Counted from the first letter of the stretch, positions 24,673-32,508 are shown. The stretch is DNA of 33,526 nucleotides from Nocardia takedensis NBRC 100417 (GCF_000308695.1 NZ_BAGG01000072.1:1-33526); one strand, 5' to 3'. Translations and numbers: made by a program. The notes: generated by a model not told the origin, from the sequence alone.

Positions 24673-25514
24673 TCCGATCCCGGATGCAGTTCCAGCGTGC
24701 AGCATTTCACGCCGCCGCCCGCCTTCAGCAACTCCGACAGATCGAGGCCGACGGGGTTGTAGCCGCGCCCGCCCAGCGCCTCGGCAAGACCGTGCGCGCG
24801 GGCCGCCAGGAAGACGTTGTAGCCGTCGCTGACACCGTTGAGCCCCAGCACGAGCGCGTCGGCCTCGTCCGCGACCACGGCGTCCGGGTAGAGCGCGGCC
24901 AGCACGGCGCGACTGTCGGGGGTGAAGGCCGCCGGGAAGTAGGCGACGTTGTCGTCGTCGAGCACCATCAGCGCGGTGTCGAGGTGGTAGAAGCGCGGAT
25001 CGACGAGTTCCAGCGACACCACCGGGCGGCCGAAGAAGTACTCCACCTCCCGGTGCGCGGCCGGTGAGCTGCGGAATCCGGTGGCCGCGAGGATGCGCTG
25101 CCCGACCCGCAGGAAATCGCCCTCGCCCTCGTTGGTCTCGGCGGCGGCGACCACCTCGGTGAACCCGCGCGCGGCCAGCCAGCGGTGATAGGCCGGGCCT
25201 TCCTCGGCGCGCTGGGGATGGGTGAACCGGGCCGACATCGCGCGCGAGCCGATCGCCAGACCACCGTTGGCGGCGAACACCATATCCGGCAGGCCCGCCT
25301 CCCCCGGCACCAGTTCGACCGCGTGACCGTGGGATTCGAAGCTCGTGCGCAGCGCCTCCCACTGCGTCAGCGCGAGCGCGCGGTCCACCGGGGCGCCGGG
25401 GTCCATCCACGGATTGATCGAGTAGCTGACCTCGAAATGCTCGGGACGGCACATGACGAATCGACGGGGGGTCGACTGCCGCACGGGGGCGGTGACGGTG
25501 GCTACTGAGGTCAA
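24657..25514 (-). CDS. Amidinotransferase/DDAH-superfamily enzyme, possible arginine dihydrolase (Rv2323c-like)
   Basis: This 285-residue guanidino-group hydrolase starts at TTG 25514, 5 nt after GGGAG. Family landmarks are SYSINPWMDP (N34), the FAANGG turn (N83), NEGEGDF (E131), FYHLDTAL (H177), NGVSDGYNV (D230) and the catalytic Cys in GVKCCTLE (C271). N34 and N83 are 49 residues apart, the same spacing I recall for the two asparagines of cyanobacterial arginine dihydrolase ArgZ/AgrE, which makes ornithine, two ammonia and CO2 from arginine. Annotations as dimethylarginine hydrolase are also common for this group. The divergent AsnC regulator is arranged as in M. tuberculosis Rv2323c/Rv2324. 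No ornithine aminotransferase gene follows here. The activity is inferred. Confidence 0.85.
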   Translation of the reverse strand: MTSVATVTAPVRQSTPRRFVMCRPEHFEVSYSINPWMDPGAPVDRALALTQWEALRTSFESHGHAVELVPGEAGLPDMVFAANGGLAIGSRAMSARFTHPQRAEEGPAYHRWLAARGFTEVVAAAETNEGEGDFLRVGQRILAATGFRSSPAAHREVEYFFGRPVVSLELVDPRFYHLDTALMVLDDDNVAYFPAAFTPDSRAVLAALYPDAVVADEADALVLGLNGVSDGYNVFLAARAHGLAEALGGRGYNPVGLDLSELLKAGGGVKCCTLELHPGSDHSIR

Positions 25515-25570
25515 CGGGACTCCCGGAGGTCGACGCGATTACTTCCGTGGCACGACAGTAAATGGGCGGG

Positions 25571-25630
25571 CGTTGCGCCTGAAATACCGATTCGTTGCGC
25601 AGCGGCCCTAGAATTCGGGGGATCGTTGCG
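25571..25630. promoter_or_regulatory. Three CGTTGCG direct repeats around the AsnC promoter
   Basis: CGTTGCGC occurs at 25571-25578 and 25593-25600, and CGTTGCG again at 25624-25630. The starts are 22 and 31 bp apart, about two and three helix turns. A -10-like TAGAAT (25609-25614) lies between the second and third copies, so the repeats straddle the promoter. This fits cooperative binding of an Lrp/AsnC octamer for autoregulation, and perhaps control of the divergent hydrolase gene. Confidence 0.5.
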
Positions 25631-25650
25631 TGAGGCGAGGAGAAACCGTG

Positions 25651-26088
25651 ATGGACGACATCGACCGCCGGATCCTGGGCCACCTGATGCGCGCGGCGCG
25701 CGACTCGTTCCAGGAGATCGGCGCGGACGTGGGACTGTCGGCCCCTGCGGTCAAACGCCGGGTCGACCGGATGGTGGCCGACGGCCGCATCACCGGGTTC
25801 ACCGCGCTGGTCAACCCGGCGGCGCTGGGCTGGCGCACCGAGGCCTACGTCGAGGTGTACTACCGCGACAACATCAGCACCGCCGAACTGCGTCGCACCC
25901 TGGAACCGATTCCGCAGGTCGTCGGCGTCTGGACGATCGCGGGCGAGGCCGACGCCCTGGTGCACGTGATGGCCACCGACATGGCCGAGATCGAATCCAC
26001 CGTCGAACGCATCCGGGAGAACTCCGGCGTGGGCCGCACGATCAGTTCCATCGTCATGTCCCGAATCCTGGAGCGCCCCCGCACCTAG
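25651..26088 (+). CDS. Lrp/AsnC family transcriptional regulator
   Basis: The 145-residue protein has the AsnC helix-turn-helix MDDIDRRILGHLMRAARDSFQEIGADVGLSAPAVKRRVDRMVADGRITGFTALVNP (residues 1-56) and a C-terminal RAM ligand domain with VVGVWTIAGEADALVHVMATDMAEIESTVERI. Such regulators sense amino acids as octamers. ATG 25651 was chosen; the GTG immediately before it (25648) is equally well placed for the AGGAG site. The gene is divergent from the arginine-hydrolase gene (136 bp gap), so arginine or ornithine is a reasonable effector, by inference. It is followed by cobH after 71 bp. Confidence 0.92.
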   Translation: MDDIDRRILGHLMRAARDSFQEIGADVGLSAPAVKRRVDRMVADGRITGFTALVNPAALGWRTEAYVEVYYRDNISTAELRRTLEPIPQVVGVWTIAGEADALVHVMATDMAEIESTVERIRENSGVGRTISSIVMSRILERPRT

Positions 26089-26159
26089 AACGATCCCGCA
26101 TCTGAGCGGCGCGTACCCGGGCGCGGGCGGGCCGGCGGCGTACTCCTACTGTGGTGCCC

Positions 26160-26795
26160 ATGTCCGATGTGCGTGCCGACTACCTCACCGACGGGGCCGA
26201 GATCTATCGGCGGTCCTTCGCCACGATCCGCGCCGAAGCCGATCTCGGCCGGTTCCCCGAGGACCTCTCCCGGGTGGTGGTGCGGATGATCCACGGCTGC
26301 GGACAGGTCGACCTGGCCGAGGACATCGCCTTCACCCCGGGCGTCGTGGCCGCGGCGCGTGCGGCGCTGCGCGAGGGCGCGCCGATCCTGTGCGACGCGA
26401 ACATGGTCGTCTCCGGCGTCACCCGCTCGCGCCTGCCCGCCGACAACGAAGTGCTGTGCACGCTGACCGATCCGGGGGTGCCCGCGCTGGCGCAGCGGTT
26501 GGGCACCACCCGTTCGGCGGCGGCGCTGGAACTGTGGCGCGACCGACTCGCGGGCGCGGTCGTCGCCATCGGCAACGCCCCCACCGCGCTGTTCCACCTG
26601 CTCGACATGCTCGACGCCGGCGCGCCGCGTCCCGCCGCCGTCCTGGGCATCCCGGTGGGCTTCATCGGCGCGGCCGAATCGAAGGACGCGCTGATCGACT
26701 ACGGCGGGTTGGAGTATCTGACCGTGCGCGGCAGGCGGGGCGGCAGCGCGGTCACCGCCTCGGCGCTCAACGCGATCGCGAGCGAGCGGGAATGA
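26160..26795 (+). CDS. cobH: Precorrin-8X methylmutase (CobH)
   Basis: This 211-residue enzyme moves the C11 methyl group to C12, turning precorrin-8X into hydrogenobyrinate. The catalytic histidine is H45 in VVRMIHGCGQVDLAEDIAFTPG. Further landmarks are ILCDANMVVSGVTRSRLPADNEVLC and PAAVLGIPVGFIGAAESKDAL. ATG 26160 sits 7 nt after a -10-like TACTGT (26147-26152), so it is probably the first codon of a leaderless mRNA; GTG codons at 26151 and 26154 are alternatives. Its stop overlaps the cobIJ start (ATGA). In mycobacteria cobH follows cobG directly; here a divergent hydrolase/AsnC pair separates them. Confidence 0.95.
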   Translation: MSDVRADYLTDGAEIYRRSFATIRAEADLGRFPEDLSRVVVRMIHGCGQVDLAEDIAFTPGVVAAARAALREGAPILCDANMVVSGVTRSRLPADNEVLCTLTDPGVPALAQRLGTTRSAAALELWRDRLAGAVVAIGNAPTALFHLLDMLDAGAPRPAAVLGIPVGFIGAAESKDALIDYGGLEYLTVRGRRGGSAVTASALNAIASERE

Positions 26796-28357
26796 GCGAG
26801 CGGGTGAACGCGGGCAAGCTGTGGGGTGTGGGCCTGGGCCCCGGCGACCCGGAACTGGTGACGGTCAAGGCGGCCAGGGTGATCGAGGCGGCCGAGGTCA
26901 TCGCCTTCCACAGCGCCCGGCACGGACGCAGCATCTCGCGCGCCATCGCCGCGCCCTACATGCGCGCCGACCAGATCGAGGAACACCTGGTCTACCCGGT
27001 GACCACCGAGACCACCGATCACCCAGGCGGCTATCAGGGCGCGATCGACGAGTTCTACGAACAGGCCGCCGCGCGTCTGGCCGAGCATTTGGCGGCGGGC
27101 CGGACGGTGGCGCTGCTGGCCGCGGGCGACCCGTTGTTCTACAGCTCCTACATGCACATGCACCGCCGGTTGGCGGACCGGTTCGAGGCCGAGATCATCC
27201 CCGGCGTCACCTCCGTCAGCGCGGCGAGCGCGGCGCTGGGCACCCCGCTGGTCGAGGGCGAACAGGTGCTCACCGTGCTGCCCGGCACCATGCCCACCGA
27301 GGAGTTGACGCGGCGGCTGCGCGACACCGAGGCCGCCGCGATCATGAAACTGGGCCGCACCTACCCCTCGGTGCGCGAGGCGCTGACCGAGGCCGGCCGC
27401 CTCGAGGACGCCTACTACGTCGAGCGGGCGAGCAGTACCCGTCAGCGGGTCCTGCGGGCCGCCGACGTCGAGGACTCGGAGGTGCCCTACTTCGCGATCA
27501 CGCTCGTGCCGGGCCCGACGCCAACCACCCCGCTGCCGCGCACCCCATCCCCACGCGAATCCACGCTGACGGCAACCGATTCCACGACCGCAGAGGCAGC
27601 GGAACCCGCGCCGGTCGGGGAGGTCGTGGTCGTGGGTCTCGGCCCGGGCTCGCCGGACTGGACCACCCCGGAGGTGCGGCAGGCTCTCGAGCGGGCGACC
27701 GATCTGGTCGGCTACACCACCTACATCGATCGGGTGCCGGTGCGGCCGGGGCAGCGCCGCCATGCCAGCGACAACCGGGTGGAGTCCGAAAGGGCCGCCA
27801 TGGCATTGGATCTGGCGAAGCAGGGCGCGCGCGTGGCGGTGATCTCCTCCGGTGATCCCGGGGTGTTCGCGATGGCCGCGGCGGTGCTCGAGGAATCGGC
27901 CGATCCGCAGTGGCAGGGGGTTCCGGTGCGGGTGCTGCCCGGGATGACGGCCGCGAACGCGGTGGCGAGTCGGGTCGGCGCGCCGCTGGGCCACGACTAC
28001 GCGATGATCTCGCTCTCGGATCGGCTCAAGCCGTGGGAGGTGGTGGCCGCGCGCCTGGCGGCGGTGGCGGCGGCGGATATGGCGATCGCGCTCTACAATC
28101 CGGCGTCCTCGCAGCGCACCTGGCAGGTCGCCGCGACGCGGGATCTGCTGCTCGAGCACCGCAAGCCCGACACGCCCGTGGTGATCGGCCGGGATGTGGG
28201 TGGTCCGACCGAGTCGGTGCGAGTGGTGACGCTGGCCGAGCTGGACCCGGCGGAGGTGGATATGCGCACGTTGCTCATCATCGGCGCGTCCACCACCGCG
28301 CGCTGGGACACCGAGTCCGGGCCGCGGGTGTTCACCTCACGTCGGTACACGCTGTGA
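26792..28357 (+). CDS. cobIJ: Fused precorrin-2 C20-methyltransferase / precorrin-3B C17-methyltransferase (CobIJ)
   Basis: This 521-residue protein contains two SAM-dependent tetrapyrrole methylases. Residues about 8-240 are CobI (LWGVGLGPGDPELVTVKAARVI, LLAAGDPLFYSSYMHMHRRL and EIIPGVTSVSAASAALGTPL), acting on precorrin-2. Residues about 277-521 are CobJ (VVVVGLGPGSPDWTTPEV, VISSGDPGVFAMAAAVLE, VRVLPGMTAANAVASRVGAPLGHDYAMISLSDRLKPWEV and ALYNPASSQRTWQV), contracting the ring of precorrin-3B. A linker of about 35 residues rich in Pro, Thr, Ser and Ala joins them. The fusion is familiar from actinobacteria. ATG 26792 overlaps the cobH stop, so translation is coupled. It is followed by the PadR gene after 44 bp. 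Confidence 0.95.
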   Translation: MSERVNAGKLWGVGLGPGDPELVTVKAARVIEAAEVIAFHSARHGRSISRAIAAPYMRADQIEEHLVYPVTTETTDHPGGYQGAIDEFYEQAAARLAEHLAAGRTVALLAAGDPLFYSSYMHMHRRLADRFEAEIIPGVTSVSAASAALGTPLVEGEQVLTVLPGTMPTEELTRRLRDTEAAAIMKLGRTYPSVREALTEAGRLEDAYYVERASSTRQRVLRAADVEDSEVPYFAITLVPGPTPTTPLPRTPSPRESTLTATDSTTAEAAEPAPVGEVVVVGLGPGSPDWTTPEVRQALERATDLVGYTTYIDRVPVRPGQRRHASDNRVESERAAMALDLAKQGARVAVISSGDPGVFAMAAAVLEESADPQWQGVPVRVLPGMTAANAVASRVGAPLGHDYAMISLSDRLKPWEVVAARLAAVAAADMAIALYNPASSQRTWQVAATRDLLLEHRKPDTPVVIGRDVGGPTESVRVVTLAELDPAEVDMRTLLIIGASTTARWDTESGPRVFTSRRYTL

Positions 28358-28368
28358 GACCCTGATAC

Positions 28369-28395
28369 CGGACAGGCTGTCCGATCCGCTAATAT
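28369..28395 (+). promoter_or_regulatory. PadR promoter with palindromic operator
   Basis: CGGACAGGCTGTCCG (28369-28383) is a perfect 15-bp inverted repeat with 7-bp arms. It ends 6 bp before the -10 box TAATAT (28390-28395). The predicted start coincides with ATG 28402, giving a leaderless mRNA. The palindrome therefore occupies about -33 to -19, where a bound repressor would exclude RNA polymerase. Confidence 0.7.
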
Positions 28396-28401
28396 TCCAC
28401 T

Positions 28402-28956
28402 ATGGAACGTGAGGATACCGCACGCGGAACGCAGCAAGACGAACGCCGCAAGCCGTTGAACTCCACGGCCGCCTCCCTGCTCGGCTTCCTGCACGAAGGG
28501 CCGATGTCGGGGTGGGATCTGGTGAATCTCGCCCAGGAGCGCATCGGCGACTTCTGGACCATCACCCAGAGCCAGGTCTATCGCGAACTCGCCGCGATGG
28601 ACGCCGCGGGACTGGTCGAGAAAGGCCAGGCCGGCGCGCGTGACCGCACCCCGTACGGCATCACCGACGCGGGCAGGCAGACCTTCGCCGAATGGATCGC
28701 CCGCGATCCCGGGGGCGAGACCATCCGGGTCCCGCTGCTGCTGACGCTGTCCTTCGGCGAACACCTCGACCCCGAGCACCTCGCCCGGATCATCGACGCC
28801 AACCGCGACATCCACCAGCGCCGTCTCGACGGCTACCTGTCCGAGGACTGCGACGGGCTGCGACCGCACCAACGGGCCACCTTGGATTTCGGCATCGGCT
28901 ACGAACGGGCCGTCCTGGACTGGTTCGACCGACTGCCGTCGCTGCTGTCGCGCTGA
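28402..28956 (+). CDS. PadR family transcriptional regulator
   Basis: The 184-residue protein has a PadR winged helix (LNSTAASLLGFLHEGPMSGWDLVNLAQERIGDFWTITQSQVYRELAAMDAAGLVEKGQAGARDRTPYGITDAGRQTFAEWI, about residues 20-98). A Vir-type C-terminal dimer domain follows, with LDPEHLARIIDANRDIHQRRLDGY. It starts at ATG 28402 without a ribosome site, as expected for a leaderless mRNA. It most likely binds the palindrome in its own promoter. It lies between cobIJ and the convergent cobK, whose 3' end it overlaps by 58 bp. No drug-export or phenolic-acid gene is adjacent, so its wider target is unknown. Confidence 0.9.
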   Translation: MEREDTARGTQQDERRKPLNSTAASLLGFLHEGPMSGWDLVNLAQERIGDFWTITQSQVYRELAAMDAAGLVEKGQAGARDRTPYGITDAGRQTFAEWIARDPGGETIRVPLLLTLSFGEHLDPEHLARIIDANRDIHQRRLDGYLSEDCDGLRPHQRATLDFGIGYERAVLDWFDRLPSLLSR

Positions 28957-29684
28957 GCGCGCAGCCAGTCCATCGCCTGCTCGACGGTCGCGACCACCGT
29001 CGCGCCGGCGGGCAGCGCGGGTCGGTCGACCATCACGACCGGGAGTCCGACCGCGCGCGCGGCCGTCAGTTTGGCTTCGGTCTGCGCGCCGCCGCTGTCC
29101 TTGGTGACCAGCACCTCGACTCGGTGCTCGCGCATCAGCGCGCGCTCGTGCTCGACGGTGAAAGGTCCGCGCTCGAGCAGGATCTCGTGGGCGCGCGGCA
29201 ACGGCGGTTCGGGCGGATCGATGGCGCGCACCAGGAACCAGTGCTCGTCCAGATCGGCGAACGCGGCGACGCCCTGGCGGCCGATGGTGAGGAAGACCCG
29301 CGCGCCGAGATCGGGCAGCGCGGCGGCCGCCGTCGCGAGGTCCGGCACCCGGACCCAGGTGTCGCCTGCGGATTCGGTCCAGCCGGGGCGCAGCACCCGC
29401 GCCAGCGGCACGCCGAGTTCGGTGGTCACGGCGGCGGCGGTGGCGCTGATGGTGGCCGCGAACGGATGGGTGAGGTCGACGACCGCGTCGATCTCGTGCT
29501 CGGTCAGCCAGGTGCGCAGGCCCGCCGCGCCGCCGAAACCGCCGATGCGAACCCGCCCCTCGGGCAGCAGCGGGTCGCGGACGCGGCCGGCGAGCGAGGA
29601 CACGATGTCCCATCCCCGCTCGCCCGTGCCGCGTCGGGCCAGTTCCCGCGCTTCGCGGGTCCCGCCCAGGATCAGGATTCTCAG
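28899..29684 (-). CDS. cobK: Precorrin-6A reductase (CobK), probable CTG start
   Basis: This 261-residue NADPH-dependent enzyme reduces precorrin-6A to 6B. It begins LRILILGGTREARELARRG, the family's nucleotide-binding start, and continues with EIDAVVDLTHPFAATISATAA and ARVFLTIGRQGVAAF, then VEVLVTKDSGGAQTEAKLTAAR. No ATG, GTG or TTG is in frame near this N-terminus. The next GTG would delete the GGTREAR motif, and the nearest upstream start is far inside the preceding gene. CTG 29684 overlaps the preceding gene's stop (CTGA), as GTGA and ATGA do elsewhere in this window, so I take it as the start. The 3' end overlaps the padR gene by 58 bp. Confidence 0.93.
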   Translation of the reverse strand: MRILILGGTREARELARRGTGERGWDIVSSLAGRVRDPLLPEGRVRIGGFGGAAGLRTWLTEHEIDAVVDLTHPFAATISATAAAVTTELGVPLARVLRPGWTESAGDTWVRVPDLATAAAALPDLGARVFLTIGRQGVAAFADLDEHWFLVRAIDPPEPPLPRAHEILLERGPFTVEHERALMREHRVEVLVTKDSGGAQTEAKLTAARAVGLPVVMVDRPALPAGATVVATVEQAMDWLRAQRDSSDGSRSNQSRTARS

Positions 29685-30271
29685 GGCTGGCCGCTGAAGT
29701 AGGCGATGCCCGCGTTGATCAGGTTCGGGCCGCCCGCGATGAGCAGACCGATCAGCGCGCCCACCGGCAGGCCGATCCCGAAGAAGAAGAACCCGATGAT
29801 GCCGCCGATCACGGCGCCCAGCGACGCGCGCTGCAGTTCGCTGAAGAACCACTCCTGCGACCCGATGGCCTGGGCCTTGGCGGCCACCTCGTTCGCACCC
29901 GGCTTGGCGTCGGGGGTGAGGGTCAGCTGCTGAGCGGTCGGGTCGATGGTGGCCGCGATCGAGATCAGCTGGTCACCGACCTGGGCCTGCAACGGGATCG
30001 AGGTGACGACCTCACCGGCCTCGTTGCGGACGTTCACGGACTTCTTGTCGGCGTCGAGGCTGAACGCGCCACCGGTGACGGCGGCGACGATCGACCTGTC
30101 GACGAGTTGGACCGCGTAGTTCACGCCCTGGTCCACACCCTGCACGGCCGGGGCCGCCTGGTTCTGGACGGCGGGGGCGGGCGCGGCGGGCGCGGCGCCC
30201 GAGGTGCCGGCGGCGATACCGGTGGCGGCGGCCGCCATCAGCGCGGTGGCGGCGAACTTCTTGTACTTCAT
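29681..30271 (-). CDS. Secreted/membrane-associated protein of unknown function
   Basis: This 196-residue precursor starts at ATG 30271 after GGGGAG. A signal peptide is clear (MKYKKFAATALMAAAATGIA, with likely cleavage near TSGAAPA). An Ala/Pro/Gln-rich stretch follows, then a domain of about 75 residues (VQLVDRSIVAAVTGGAFSLDADKKSVNVRNEAGEVVTSIPLQAQVGDQLISIAATID). The C-terminal segment is glycine-rich and hydrophobic (LGAVIGGIIGFFFFGIGLPVGALIGLLIAGGPNLINAGIAYF). I recall similar proteins in Nocardia without known function. Its stop codon overlaps the cobK start, so the two are translationally coupled. It occupies the place where mycobacteria have cobM. Confidence 0.85.
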   Translation of the reverse strand: MKYKKFAATALMAAAATGIAAGTSGAAPAAPAPAVQNQAAPAVQGVDQGVNYAVQLVDRSIVAAVTGGAFSLDADKKSVNVRNEAGEVVTSIPLQAQVGDQLISIAATIDPTAQQLTLTPDAKPGANEVAAKAQAIGSQEWFFSELQRASLGAVIGGIIGFFFFGIGLPVGALIGLLIAGGPNLINAGIAYFSGQP

Positions 30272-30369
30272 CAATCTCCCCAATAGAAATCGCGGATCCG
30301 TCGACAACGGATCACGGGGCCGACCCTACCGCGCACGTGCTGCGGATTCACCCCTCGTTCACACCGGCG

Positions 30370-31662
30370 CTAGCCCCCGGGACCGGATTTCACGACCGTC
30401 CACTGGGTGATCGGCAACTGCGGTCGCCACGCGGTGAACGCGCCCAGCGCTTCGCCGCGATGGATCTGGACGCGACGCAACGTGCCGCCGTGGACTTTCG
30501 ACCAGGAGACCAGCAGTGATTCCGATTCCGCGGTGACCGCGTTGGCCACCAGCCGACCGCCCTGGCGCAGGTGCGACCAACATGTCTCGAACAGGCCATC
30601 GCCGGTGAGGCCGCCGCCGAGGAATATCGCGTCGGGATTCGCGAATTCCGCCGGCAATCGCGCCAATTCCTCGGGCACCCGGCCGCGCACCGCCAGGTGC
30701 GGAACACCGAGCGCGACGGAATTGTCGGCGATCTGCGCGCGCCGGGCCGCCAGCGTTTCGAAACTCACCGCGCGACAGGACGGATGCGTGCGGCACCATT
30801 CGATCGCGATCGTGCCCGATCCCCCGCCGATATCCCAGAGCAGTTCTCCCGGGGCCGGTGCCAGCGCGGCCACGCTCAGCGCGCGCACCTCGGATTTGGT
30901 GAGCTGGCCGTCGCCGCCGTAACTCTCGTCGGGCAGACCGGGCAGGCGGGTCAACCGGGGAGCGCGCGGATCGGCGACGCAGGTGAGCGCCACGAGGTTG
31001 AGAGGATCGATGACGCGGGGATCGATGCCGTCCGACCAGTCCCGCGCGCGACCGCTCACGTGGCGTTCGGCCGGGCCGCCCAACTGGGACAGCACCGTCA
31101 ACGTCGAGTCGCCGAAGCCGTTGTCGCGCAGCAGGTCCGCCAGCGCGGGCGGAGTCCGGTCGTCGGCGCTGAGCACGAGCAGCCGTCGGCCGTCGGACAG
31201 GTCGGGCAGCACGCAGGCCAACGGACGGCCCACCACGCTCACCACTGGCGTCTCGGCCAGCGGCCAGCCCAGGCGCGCGCAGGCCAGCGCGGCGGAGGAC
31301 GGTTGCGGCAGCACGCGCAGGGCCGCAGGCCCCACTATTCCCGCGAGGGTCACGCCGATGCCGTAGAACATCGGATCGCCGCTGGCCAGGACCGCGAGCC
31401 GACGGTCGGCGCACTCCGTCAGCAGGCCGGGCAGCGCCGGGACGAGCGGCGAGGGCCAACGCACCCGCTCGGCGCGCACGTCCCCGGGCAGCAGATCCAG
31501 TTGCCGGGCCGAGCCGAACACCACCTCGCAGCGCCGCAGTTCGGCGTCGGCGATCTTGCTCAGCCCGTCCCAGCCGTCGGCCCCGATCCCGACCACCGCG
31601 ATCGGCAGGCCCGTCCACGCGACCGCGGGCGGGTCGGGCCGGAAGTGGTGCTGCGCGGTCAC
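30370..31662 (-). CDS. cobL: Precorrin-6B C5,15-methyltransferase, decarboxylating (CobL)
   Basis: The 430-residue bifunctional enzyme methylates C5 and C15 and removes the C12 acetate carboxyl of precorrin-6B. The N-terminal half is the CbiE-like tetrapyrrole methylase (LPIAVVGIGADGWDGLSKIADAEL, VLASGDPMFYGIGVTLAGIVG and LRVLPQPSSAALACARLGWPL). The C-terminal half is the CbiT-like Rossmann methyltransferase (GQLTKSEVRALSVAAL, LLWDIGGGSGTIAIEW and PDAIFLGGGLTGDGLFETCW). GTG 31662 overlaps the stop of the upstream SDR gene (GTGA), so the pair is coupled. The 98-bp gap between its stop and the downstream secreted-protein gene shows no clear terminator. Confidence 0.95.
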   Translation of the reverse strand: MTAQHHFRPDPPAVAWTGLPIAVVGIGADGWDGLSKIADAELRRCEVVFGSARQLDLLPGDVRAERVRWPSPLVPALPGLLTECADRRLAVLASGDPMFYGIGVTLAGIVGPAALRVLPQPSSAALACARLGWPLAETPVVSVVGRPLACVLPDLSDGRRLLVLSADDRTPPALADLLRDNGFGDSTLTVLSQLGGPAERHVSGRARDWSDGIDPRVIDPLNLVALTCVADPRAPRLTRLPGLPDESYGGDGQLTKSEVRALSVAALAPAPGELLWDIGGGSGTIAIEWCRTHPSCRAVSFETLAARRAQIADNSVALGVPHLAVRGRVPEELARLPAEFANPDAIFLGGGLTGDGLFETCWSHLRQGGRLVANAVTAESESLLVSWSKVHGGTLRRVQIHRGEALGAFTAWRPQLPITQWTVVKSGPGG

Positions 31663-32399
31663 CGCGGCATCCGCCGCCACAGCGCCTGCGGCACGAAACG
31701 CAGCCCCGCGTAGATCGGCCGCAGCGCCCACGGCACCCAGACCACGCCCGCGCGACGGCGCAGGCCGCGCAGCACGGCGTCGGCGACCTGGTCGGGGGTG
31801 CTGGAGAACGGGGCGGGCGTCATGCCCTCGGTCATCCGGCCGATGACGAAGCCGGGACGCAGCAACAGCAGGTGCACGCCGCTGCCGTGCAGGGCGTCGG
31901 ACAAGCCGGTGGCGAACCCGTCGAGACCGGCTTTGGCCGAACCGTAGACGTAGTTGGCCCGGCGCACCCGCGCGCCCGCCACCGAGGAGAACACGACGAG
32001 CTGACCCGCGCCGCGCGCCCGCATGAGCGTCGCGAGCGTGGTCAGCACGCTGACCTGGGCGACGTAGTCGGTGTGCACGACGGCGACCGCGTGCGCGGGT
32101 TCGCGTTCGGCCCTGGCCTGTTCGCCCAGGATGCCGAAGGCCAGCACCGCGATCCCGATGCCGCCGAATTCGGCGTCCACCTTCTCCAGCAGCGCCGCGT
32201 GCGAGGCGGTGTCGTCGGCGTCGAAGTCGACCGTGTGCACCGCCGTCGCGCCCGCCGCGACCAACTCGGCGCTCTGCTCGCGCAACGAACCGCCCGGGCG
32301 CGCGGCCAGTACCACCACCCGTCCCGGCGCGAGTCGCCGGGCCACCTGCGCGCCGATCTCGCTGCGACCGCCGAGCACCAGCACGGGCCCCGCCGACAT
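31659..32399 (-). CDS. Short-chain dehydrogenase/reductase (Rv2073c-like, DprE2-related)
   Basis: This is a 246-residue NAD(P)-dependent oxidoreductase. The cofactor motif is VLVLGGRSEIGAQVARRLA, with the GGRSEIG form shared with DprE2-type arabinan-precursor reductases. The active site has Ser in VVFSSVAGARV and the YxxxK motif in YVYGSAKAGLDGF. The C-terminus is basic (PIYAGLRFVPQALWRRMPR), which may aid membrane association. ATG 32399 was chosen because the codons between it and the upstream ATG 32432 use unusual A/T third positions; 32432 remains possible. It is coupled to cobL by a 4-bp overlap, as in M. tuberculosis, but a role in cobalamin synthesis is not established. Substrate unknown. 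Confidence 0.9.
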   Translation of the reverse strand: MSAGPVLVLGGRSEIGAQVARRLAPGRVVVLAARPGGSLREQSAELVAAGATAVHTVDFDADDTASHAALLEKVDAEFGGIGIAVLAFGILGEQARAEREPAHAVAVVHTDYVAQVSVLTTLATLMRARGAGQLVVFSSVAGARVRRANYVYGSAKAGLDGFATGLSDALHGSGVHLLLLRPGFVIGRMTEGMTPAPFSSTPDQVADAVLRGLRRRAGVVWVPWALRPIYAGLRFVPQALWRRMPR

Positions 32400-32508
32400 C
32401 CCGGCCGTCCCGCGTCCACCTCGCAAACCCATGCGCACAGTCTGACATCGCCGCCCTGACCGCCGTGCCGCGGCGGGTCCGCGCACCGGAAACGGTTACG
32501 GTGCTCCG

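Noticed and set aside
28899..29852. Starting CobK at the in-frame ATG 29852
   Set aside because: It would add 56 residues read from inside the secreted-protein gene, with an Arg-rich non-conserved sequence, before the conserved ILILGGTREA start.
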